Below are positions 55,980-64,000 of a stretch of 64,000 nucleotides of DNA, in pieces. The notes under the pieces are model-generated. The model was not told the origin of the DNA and did not search any database. It was given only the letters and a program-made list of their open reading frames with translations. Source of the stretch: Symbiodinium natans (lineage: Eukaryota; Sar; Dinophyceae; Suessiales; Symbiodiniaceae); contig CAJNDS010000446.1 in assembly GCA_905221605.1 (NCBI GenBank), positions 979,743 through 1,043,742 of the forward strand, in the 5' to 3' direction. Every line of letters begins with the position of its first letter. Position 1 is the first letter of the stretch. The position numbers and the translations under genes were made by a program.

Positions 55980-58900
55980 TGCGACGCATGCGACTCATGC
56001 GACTCATGCGACTGGTCATTGCCAGCCTTGGCAGGTTGTTTTGGCGCACAATGCGGCGCGCCTGAGCTGAACGGAGCTGAGTATCCACACGAGTGGGGTC
56101 TACGAAAATCAGGGACCCCTAAATTAGACCGCAATAGTAGGATCCCCTGTTTCATCAGGACCCCAATCAGTGCACCTACTTGCGGAACCCCCCTTAGGAG
56201 TCCTTGCGCAGACCGGCCTGCGCTGAAATCCCCCAGAAAGCACTGCTCTGTGAGGCTCCTCTCAGGCCCGGCGTGGGCTGCGGCTGCATCCGAAGCCGGC
56301 AGAAGAGAGTTGGCGTCTTGGCCTTGAAAAGAATTCTTCCAACGCGGCGTGCCTTTAAACCCAATTGCCGGGCATCGCTGCCCCTTTTTAAACTTATGTA
56401 GACTCCTCCCTATTAAAAGCAGATAAAACCCATGAAAACAGGGCGAAAGCCAGCTTCGACTTCTGGGCACACACAAAACTCGGTGTGTTCGCATGCTGGG
56501 AGCCTTGCAGTGCCCAGCTGAGGTTAAGAAAGTGGTCGAAGAGTTCGTCTCGCTGCTTGGTATGAAGCTGGGACCCAGAGGCAGCAGCACAGCTAAGGCA
56601 AACCATAGTACAAACCATACTACAGCAAGTTGTGCGTAAATGGGTCTTCCCAAATAGGGGTAACCCCCCGTTCATACCCCAAAGGGAATAGAATCCTCTT
56701 AAAGGGACCCCCGAAAAAGGGCACGTGCTATTTTCGGAACCCCCAAATCATTCGGTTCTCTGTTCCGTTCATGGCTCCCAGGTTGCACACTGGGAGATTG
56801 CTGCTGAGGCTTCTTGACTAAAGCACTCGGCCCCCCCCTGCTGTTTGTGTGTGGGGGCTCGCCTTGGGCTCCCTTGTTGGGCAGTCGTAGTACCTCGTAA
56901 AGTGCGGTTTAGGGTTTAGGGTTTAGAGTTTAGGGAATCTGGCTAGTCCTCAAGCCCAGTTGCAAAAGGGAATCATCACGATGTATACCTCCCTCCTTTG
57001 ATCCCGTGCCGCCTCACACAGGAACCTCAACAACAAGTCGGCCAAAGCACGGCAAATCGGCAGCGATGTGCTCTCAGACATCGTGCATCTCAACACAGGC
57101 TGCTTTGGAGGTTAATGTAGGGGCCGGAGAACGCAAGACCAAAGCCCAGTGGAAACTACACATGTGCCGAAGTTCTGACGGGTTTCGAGCCGGCTTTTGA
57201 GCTTGTCGGGTTAGAAGCTAAGCCCTTGCAGGTGAAATTTGCGCACAGCATGTGTGACTGTGGCCGCGTGCGGCCGCTGATTTGCTCCGGCGGCCCTCAC
57301 TGACTGGTGCGCACGTGGCCGGCTTCAGTCTCCCAAAGCTCTTGTACATCCTGAGGCCTAAAGCCAGCGAGGCAGAGACAGAGAGGCCCTGAACTCTGAG
57401 TCTGCCGAAGTACGGGGCGCTGCGGCAAAATGGCGAGGGTTCTGCCGCGACTGTGCAGTGGATGTGCCGCCTTTGCGACCTTGAGCGAGCCTGCGCTTGT
57501 AGACGCAGTATGCCAACAGAAAGCCGAATGCCCCAGCCTGGAATCCCGAATCAAAGCGGATGGCACAAAACGGAGCTTTCCAGGAGACGGCGGCCGGCTC
57601 TGCGCAGACAAAGCCATGGACCGCAGAAAACATGGGGCGCTGCCAGAGGAGGTGTTTAGGGCTGAGGGTATCGTGAAAGTTTGGCCGGTAGCAACAAGTT
57701 CACCAAGGTCCACTTGGGGTCCACCGCCGCGTTCTTGTTAAGTCTGTAGATCAACCACCCAAAGGCTCTTTGTCTTTTCTTTCTGCCGCACACTTTCCGA
57801 AGCTGTGGGTGCCTGTCAGCCGTATCCCCCAGTAAGCATCCTTCATAGGACCTGAACCTAAAGCCCAGACCTTGCTCATGAACAATGAAGCCATTGACGA
57901 GTTTGCGTTGGAAGTCCGGAGTTTGGGACTTTCAGCACGATGGAACCGACCAACAGCCCCAACACCCTCATGCCCCACGCCCTCATGCTCCTCCTACCCT
58001 CCTACCGTTGGCTAGTAGGGAATGGGGGAATGAGGTACCCTATATCATTCCTTAACAAATAGATATAGCTAATTCCCGGCCATGGCAAGCCGCCAGCCTG
58101 CCATGCCGGCGCAGTGTCTTGGCAAAAGTGAAGCAAACCCGTGGACAGCCGTGCCCACCCCTCAGCTCTCAACGCAACACCTGAAAAGCTCAGACTTTGT
58201 CAGACGGTTTCTAGGGTTTCGGGAAAGTTTCGGGCATACTCAAGGGCTTCAAGAGTTGCCCTGGTCAGGATGAGTCGGATGTAGGCGATGTTTGAGGAGT
58301 TAGGGTTTCGGACGTGGGCTGAATCCCCACCGCAAACTCAAGTCAGCAGCGGTTCCACCAGCTGTGCAGTATGGTTCGCCGCCCAAACCCAAAACCCTGA
58401 CGGGTGGCAAACATCGCAACTTGGACTTCAGGCACAGGAGGACAGCAAGCCCTTGTTTTGCATCGCAAAGGTAGGTTTGAGCACGAAAAGCAGTAGACCC
58501 ACCATTCTTCAAGTCAGCCCAACATCCTGAAATCTTCCACAGGCCCAAATCGCTGACACAAACTTGCCATCGTGAGCTCCGCAGGGGTGGCCTGGGCGAA
58601 TGCGTGCAGCAGCCCGAAGGTGGCGCAAGTCGTTTGGTGCGGGGGAGGGGTTTCCGACGAGTCCAAGATTTCGGAAAGGTTTCAAGAGGCCATGCTTGAG
58701 GTGAATCGAAAATTCTTCTGTCGGATCCCATGCCCATTTTGGAACCCCTGCTGAGGGCCGCCACGTTGCATGTTAGCCGCCACCGCAAGATCCGAAGGTA
58801 CGCGAGCAGTGATCCTGTGATGATCCCTGGTGTGCTGTCATTTTCTGCAGGCTGGCTGCAGCATCCGATGAGGCCGGATGTTGTCTATCGGTGGCTTCGT

Positions 58901-58990
58901 ATAGTGCTTTGCATTGCGCTGTTGATGAGCGGTGGCTGTGTTTTTTATTCCAAGATCACGTTCTTTCTCCCCTGTAGGCTGGCCTCTGGC
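55625..58990 (+). CDS. Unidentified multi-exon gene with a C-terminal membrane segment
   Basis: Candidate exons on + : 55,625-55,726 (VFINVFVDDKEWYSGNVCCN, PFHFQLQETCKQ; acceptor AAAG|G, donor GT); 55,833-55,880 (GLGFDGLELNLLDMDQ, GC donor); about 56,507-56,549 (VKKVVEEFVSLLG); 57,022-57,098 (NLNNKSAKARQIGSDVLSDI, GC donor); about 57,869-57,935 (MNNEAIDEFALEVRSLGLSA); and 58,851-about 58,976 (VVYRWLRIVLCIALLMSGGC, one TM helix). Residue composition is soluble, then one membrane helix. Whether all islands form one gene is inferred from strand and spacing only. No family recognised. Confidence 0.4.
55938..55980 (+). repeat. GAAA/GA microsatellite
   Basis: GAAAGAAAGAAAG followed by GA units, then ATGCGACGCATGCGACTCAT-type repeats to about 56,012. 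Confidence 0.9.
56639..56760. mobile_element. Dispersed repeat of the GVSENRGTL type, copy 2 (diverged)
   Basis: AATGGGTCTTCCCAAATAGG and GGTAACCCCCCG on the left, CTATTTTCGGAACCCCC on the right. Composition and arms resemble 51,656-51,775. A further possible fragment lies at 56,095-56,165. Confidence 0.5.
56906..56935 (+). repeat. Interstitial telomere repeats (TTTAGGG)4
   Basis: Four units, one TTTAGAG variant, about 85 bp before the exon at 57,022. Confidence 0.9.
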
Positions 58991-59160
58991 GCCGCCGGAC
59001 GTTTGTGGCAGTTCCGCGGTCGCAGGGTTCAAGAAGCCCGGAGCACATTTTGAACCCTTAGCAGCTCCGTTGGCCTCAAGCGTGGGCGCCCGAGCCTCCC
59101 CCGACAAGGCAGCAACGGCAACACGTCCGTGCCGGTTTTGTGAGATTTGTTGCTTCATGC

Positions 59161-59230
59161 CTAAACCCTAAATCCTAGACCCCCCAAAAAACCCCTAAAC
59201 CCCAAGCAGAAAACCCTAAACCCTAAACCC
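59161..59230 (+). repeat. Degenerate telomere repeats (CCCTAAA)n
   Basis: Six or seven decayed and two clean units downstream of the membrane-segment exon. Confidence 0.8.
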
Positions 59231-59359
59231 AGACCGGAGGACTTCTTGGCACGTGGTGGGCCCCGCAGGCGGCCGGGGCCATCCCGGCCTCGGGAGCTTG
59301 TCGCGGCTTTGGTGCAACATGGCAGGAGCTGAGGGTTCCATCAGTGTACATCTTGTAAT

Positions 59360-59459
59360 TGGGATGTTCCCCCTTCTGCTGCCAGTCCTTAATAGGGAGT
59401 AGAGTACCCCCCATTAGAATCCCCAACTAAGGACTGTTAGTATAAGGGGCAACATCCCA
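59360..59459. mobile_element. MITE-like palindromic element, copy 4
   Basis: 100 bp, TGGGATGTTCCCCCTT ... AAGGGGCAACATCCCA, with inner arms CAGTCCTTAATAGGGAGTAG and CTAAGGACTG. No obvious target duplication remains. Confidence 0.8.
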
Positions 59460-59787
59460 AGCAAGGAGGATCAAGGAGGGCCCAAGCCCATCAGTGTCGC
59501 AGGAGCCACGATTGGCAGAAGGCTGTGCAGCTGCTCCGCGACTGTCCGGCGGCGCCCCGGCCCGGTTTTTTAAAGTTCGAGGCTTTGGGCCGACATTGGA
59601 GTGAAGGTGCTCGAGGAGTTGTGTCCTAGTATTTCAAGGTGTTGTAAGCTTTGAGGTAGAACTTATAATTTCAGACGGAATGCTATGCAAAGGACCCTGA
59701 AAGCTGTACACTCAGGTGTGCTACTGTATGGTCAGTGTGGTGGCGTACGGTGCGTCTGGTGAACACAGACAGTGCATGCGCATGCTA

Positions 59788-59925
59788 TGTACGCACACGG
59801 TGCGCACGGTGCGCACGGTGCGTACGCAGAGAGCGCACGGTGCCAGACGCAGGCACAGGCACCGCACGCGCCCCACGGCGCTGTACGCACCGTATGCGCC
59901 GTACGCGCCAACTGTACATGCGCAT
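59788..59925 (+). repeat. GTGCGCACG/GTACGCACC self-complementary repeat
   Basis: CGGTGCGCACGGTGCGCACG repeats on the left face GTACGCACCGTATGCGCCGT on the right. Units are palindromic and the two halves can pair. Confidence 0.75.
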
Positions 59926-59929
59926 GTTC

Positions 59930-60770
59930 AAAATGGGTTGCGCTTCTTCAATTCGTTTTTTGTGTTTTTTTCATCCTTTTATCATGATTGGGTGATGCTT
60001 TCTACGTGATGGTGCGGCCTCAGTGCGCGGACACCGCATGCATGCGTGTTTATTGATCATCTTGGTTGTTCGTGAAATGGTTCTTTCCTGCCATTTCAAT
60101 TTGAGCTGGAATGTTGAACTGAGAGTTCAATCCTACACCTTGAGACCCTGCAGTGTGGCTGGCCTGCTTGGCGGTGGCAAAATCCCTATGCGATGGGGAG
60201 CGCTTTTGACGAAACCCTTGTCCAAGAGTTTACGTGTGGAAGGCCCTGCTGCACGAATTCTTAAGCTAGGCGGGTGGCGAAAAAATCACGGCATGGGCGG
60301 AAGCCGATGCCTCCCTTCGGTGCAGTCAGCTTCGGTTCTGTTTTGAGAGAGCAAGCACCAGACATGGGCAAACTAACAACAATCGGCAGGCTCATGGGAT
60401 GCAGCCCATAATTGCCTGCTTAGCAGCACCACGAGTGCAGCTAGCCAAGAAGGTCGGTCGAAAAGCTGTAGCATTTAGTGCTGCGAGTCTACGCCGAGTC
60501 GTCCCACTCAGGATGCTGGAGCTTGGCACGCGGCCGCGGCTGCATGCGCGGCAGCTGCACAGTGGAGGCCCCCGTGACCGGGTCCTTGACCTGACCCTAA
60601 GAGCATGGTGTTTTGTTGCCCACGACTCAGATGGAACATGAGGTCCCTTTAAAAAAAGGCGCACAACCCAGCCTAGCCTGTACCCTTCGAGGATATAAGG
60701 AATGAAGGGCCTCGCGACCGTAGGACCAGCCCCCGCTGAAGCAGGAGCCAGAGACTCCGTAGCCCGCAGA
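59930..60770. other. No supported gene
   Basis: An 80-codon frame at 60,399-60,641 (MQPIIACLAAPRVQLAKKVG) is open and basic but unsupported. Confidence 0.3.
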
Positions 60771-60779
60771 CCTCATTTG

Positions 60780-60970
60780 TGTACGAGCTGTCCAGGTCTT
60801 GCCTGGCCACGCTGGAAGGGCGGCAGCTCCGCAGCACCTCTGGAAGTTTGTAGGGACTTGCCTCAGTCGCAGAGCTGCTGAAACGAAAGCTCATCCCCAG
60901 AGAAGCCCACAGAGAGAAGCCCGCGGCAGAGAATCCCGAGAAGCCTTGCATCAGTTTAGCTCGAATCAGA
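60780..60970 (+). CDS. Weak exon candidates
   Basis: ELSRSCLATLEGRQLRSTSG (about 60,787-60,846), then ASVAELLKRKLIPREAHREK and PAAENPEKPCISLARI (about 60,862-60,970). Helical and charged; might precede the PPR exons. Low support. Confidence 0.25.
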
Positions 60971-61609
60971 CAATTACCAATGTGTTTTCCCCACCCTCGG
61001 TGTGGAGGGAGAGGCTTGAGGCTTTAAACTTGTAGCTACTCCTGTGCTCCTCGCCCGGGTCGGTCTCCCTCCCTGTCTCTCTCTCTTTGCCCTGTCTCTC
61101 TCTGCCCTGTCGCTCTCACTCACGCTCGGCTCCTCTCCCTCTCCCTCTCCTGGTCTCTCTGCTTCTTCTTCCCTCGGGCGGGTTCTCAGTTTCCTTTTGG
61201 GGGGGGGGTTGTTTGGTGGCGGGGGGAGGGGCTGGTGTTGCCCCAAAGAAATTGGCAGAGATTTTTAGGTTTGGAGGGGGAAGCTTTTTCTAACCGATTC
61301 TGCACGTCAACTCGGCTCGGCTCGATCCACCTTACGAGAGGGAGGGAGAGGGGCTGTGATTCCGTTCGCTTCTGCGCGCCGCCGAGGCTGGATGACACGC
61401 CGAACTGGAACGTGATGATGGCAGCCCTTTGCTCGCATGGCGTCGTCAGGACTTCTTTCCGACTTCGCTCCGACTGACCCTGGCTGACCACATCTGAGCT
61501 CCCTGAGAGGGCCATGACGCAGGTTGCAGGCTTGAGCTCGGAACGTAGTAATCACCCCCCAAAGGCCTCCCCCCCCCTCCCCCCAGCCCAGCCCAACTAC
61601 AGCCTTCAG

Positions 61610-62601
61610 GCGTGTCAAGCATCTGCACAATGGCGCGTAGCTCTGGCAATCTACAGCAATGCCCTCCACCGAGGCCTCTGTCTTTCGAGCCGTGTGGAAT
61701 CACGTGGAGCCTGTGTGGAGTGTACGGTGCATGTTTCTTCATGTGTTTCCGTGCCCTTTCATGATTCTGCATTCCAGCCAAGTTCATCCAACTAGTTCGT
61801 TGCTGGTGGTTTTGTGCTTTGCGGCAGGGTTCTCCCGACTACGCCCAGGTGCTCCTGAGAACACTCAAAACACGCTCTACCAGTAGTCGTCTAACTCTGC
61901 TGATTTCCATTCTCCTGAGCAGGTTCCTCCTTCACTGATCTTGAAAGTCTCGGGACCTTCACATCCGTCGTAGTCTATCATACCCAGTCATGCTCGGTCA
62001 TGTTCAGTCACGCTCCATCCTCACCAAGTCATGGCGAATGGACCCATGTGCATTTAGCAGTCGCTGATTCCCATCGCGCAGGTTTTTTAAAGTTTTGTGT
62101 GTCTACTTCGGGTTGGAGCTTTGTTTCTGGGCATAAACGGCATGATCGACAAGCATGCCGGCATGATTCCATCTGCTCCTGGACCATAGGAAGGCTTCCT
62201 CCGCGTCTTTCTTTGCTCAGTGCTTGCGAGCGTGGCAGCGCCTGGCATGTTGCGTCCCCTGGCCGCAGAAAGGCATGGATGCTCTATGACTCTATGAATA
62301 GCTTTGTGATATAATACGTACAAAATTGATGTTAAGTAGTATATAAGCAATGTTATTTGTGTTCAAGTATCCGTGATCACTCCGGGCTGCTTGTGTTTGT
62401 TTTGCCAGTGTCTGGAGAAGCAAAGGCTGCAGATTTTGGCTGCTGGAGGCGCACGAAAAAAAACACACCGTCAGGTCGGAAAAAAACTCACTGATGTCTG
62501 AGCTGGGTGCCCGGGCTGGGCTGACCCTAAATCTGAAGCTCCTGGGGTGCTCGGGAGTTCTGGGAGTTGAGGTCTAGGTCAGCTAGCTGGCGTTCATGAC
62601 C

Positions 62602-62692
<91 letters not shown>

Positions 62693-63689
62693 CATAGGTG
62701 TAGTCCCTGAACGGTTGTGAGCAGTGGTTAGGTCGGTGTTTTAGGAAAGGGGGCCGATAACCAGTTTCACGAAGGCCAACCCGGGACCGAACAACGGGGG
62801 CCGATAGTTCCCTGCCTGCTGAGTCGCCAGAAGGATGATGGTAGGGTAGCCTCGGGGATGAACTGTAAGTTATAATAAAGGGGGGGGTGCCAATGGCGAC
62901 AGTGTGCCCGAGTACAGAGTCACGCCCGATGGGAGGATCGATGTTCCGTGGAAGGGGGTTTGCATAAATGATGGGGTTTCTAGTCTGATGGTTGGGTTGG
63001 GTTGGGATCCAGGGAAATCGCGCCTCCCGGAGGGGGACACTCACAGGCACAGGCCCAATGTGGCCACAGCAAGCAGGGGCTGTTCGTACGACGCGGGAGC
63101 GGGGTCGCGCGGTTGCGCGGGGGCTTGTCCCCCACACCCCAAATAAAGAAAGAAAGCAAGAAAGAGAGAGCCAGAGAGAGACACACCGACTTTCGGACGC
63201 ACTCTGGGCACGCTGGGCCAGGGTTCTCTTCCCTAGTCCCTAGAGCGAGAGAAGGGAAAGGGGAAGGGGAAGGGGAAGGGGAAGGGGAAGGGGAAGGAGA
63301 ATGAGAAGGAGAGGCAGAAGGAGAAGAAGAGAGGGAGAGAACGCATAGAACGCAAGAGAGGGCGTGAGAGATAGGGAGAGATCTTTTTTTGTTGCCATGT
63401 TGAACATGGAATCTTTCCCGTGGATAGGCTTCGTCGACTGCATCGGGCGAGGCTTTCATTTTAGAAGGGGTTCTGAAGACTTAGCAGACCCTAAACCCTA
63501 AACCCTAAACCCTAAACCCTAAACCCTAAACCCTAAACCCTAAACCCCAAACCCTAAACCCTAAACCGCCTAAACCCTAATCAAGTGACAGGTGAAGATG
63601 CTGAGAAGGCCTCGGCGACAGTCATGAGCGCCTGCTCCCGCGCTCTCCAGTGGCAGCTTTCCCTGTCGCTTCTGGACGAGGCCCTGCAG
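61610..63689 (+). CDS. PPR-like protein, partial, continuing past the window
   Basis: Two exons carry pentatricopeptide-type helices: about 61,610-61,680 (ACQASAQWRVALAIYSNALH) and 63,592-63,689 (ATVMSACSRALQWQLSLSLL, DEALQ; acceptor ACAG|G, GT donor at 63,690). The Cys/Ala-rich helix followed by QW and ALxLL is the usual look of dinoflagellate PPR repeats. A small exon SPDYAQVLLRTLKTRS (about 61,837-61,880) may lie between. PPR proteins bind organellar RNA. Neither start nor end is visible, and joining the two exons over about 1.9 kb is an inference. Confidence 0.5.
61890..62598. other. No supported gene; presumed intron
   Basis: Nothing beyond ordinary sequence. Confidence 0.35.
62604..62690 (+). 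repeat. (GA)n microsatellite, about 43 units
   Basis: Uninterrupted AG/GA run of about 86 bp. The minus-strand Leu-Ser frame is an artefact. Confidence 0.98.
63110..63180 (+). repeat. GGGGGC hairpin plus GAAA element (copy 4)
   Basis: GGGGGCTTGTCCCCC followed by ACACCCCAAATAAAGAAAG and GA repeats. Same architecture as 46,741-46,790. Confidence 0.7.
63246..63345 (+). repeat. GGGGAA / GAGAAG purine minisatellite
   Basis: About eight GGGGAA units, then GAGAAGGAGA-type sequence. Confidence 0.95.
63488..63578 (+). repeat. Telomere array (CCCTAAA)n
   Basis: About 12 units, ending about 13 bp before the PPR-type exon at 63,592. Confidence 0.97.
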
Positions 63690-64000
63690 GTAAACTGTCT
63701 GTGGTGCTGAGGTCCACAGTAGAAAGCGAACTAACCTTTGAAGTCTCAAAGTCAAAGTCCGCCCCCCCAAACTCCCACCCCATCACGGCTCTTTATGCCG
63801 CCACAGCCCATGACACTTGGCCCGCTGCACGATGCGCTGGGCCCATAAGGAAGGGCTGCGCCCCCAGAGACATCCAACAGTCGTTGTAGCTTCTGCCGCT
63901 GTTCTCACGAGTTTTGGATCAGAACTCATCTCGCGACGGCAGACGGTGCCGCGATGTTCTTCAGAGATGCTTCTTTCGGACATGCGAAGACCACTTCAGT
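63690..64000. other. Presumed intron and right edge
   Basis: Follows the GT donor of the PPR-like exon. No further exon is recognised before the window ends. Confidence 0.35.

Noticed and set aside
57430-57741. 103-codon frame starting MARVLPRLCSGCAAFATLSE
   Set aside because: Open and with a plausible start, but no motif, no splice context and an overlapping minus-strand frame of similar length. Not enough support to list.
62601-63137. A 178-codon minus-strand frame ending in a long Ser-Leu tail
   Set aside because: The tail is the (GA)n run and the rest shows no protein-like motif.

Overview
The window looks like nuclear DNA of a dinoflagellate, most likely of the Symbiodiniaceae/Suessiales type. 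The evidence is: genes broken into many short exons; introns whose donors are mostly GC or GA with AG|G acceptors; many interstitial TTTAGGG arrays; decayed non-LTR retrotransposons of a type I know from dinoflagellate genomes; a ubiquitin-like plus ankyrin-repeat protein; and PPR-type exons. Nothing resembles a bacterial operon, plasmid or CRISPR locus. No tRNA, rRNA or spliced-leader gene was recognised by eye. Nearly all convincing coding sequence is on the + strand.

Layout. 0.1-3.3 kb: pyruvate kinase in 18 readable exons (one of 12 nt) that keep frame, ending without its C-terminal domain. 3.9-13.4 kb: a graveyard of frameshifted LINE fragments, one inverted, with a CTG tract and minisatellites at the edges. 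13.9-15.1 kb: an unidentified gene with a hydrophobic, then basic, N-terminus. 15.9-17.1 kb: a two-exon coiled-coil gene. 17.3-19.4 kb: Met/Gln-rich exons, one duplicated. 21.0-22.9 kb: an unidentified exon cluster around an AT-rich repeat. 23.4-32.5 kb: a short-chain dehydrogenase/reductase whose intron holds a secreted or membrane coiled-coil, multi-TM gene on the same strand. One SDR exon lies between two telomere arrays in inverted orientation. 38.0-43.7 kb: short membrane-segment exons separated by telomere-repeat introns. 44.7-47.1 kb: mini- and microsatellites. 48.4-50.1 kb: an intronless ubiquitin-like/ankyrin gene. 51.8-53.1 kb and 55.6-59.0 kb: unidentified multi-exon genes separated by an AT-rich palindrome cluster. 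61.6 kb to the right edge: the start of a PPR-like gene.

The most interesting signals are (i) intronic telomere repeats, some abutting splice sites, (ii) the nested gene, (iii) the GC/GA-dominated splice sites and 12-nt micro-exon of pyruvate kinase, and (iv) a ~100-bp MITE-like palindrome in four copies, two with ~10-bp target duplications. Exon joins were made by eye from reading frame, family knowledge and splice context, so coordinates outside pyruvate kinase, the ankyrin gene and parts of the SDR are approximate.
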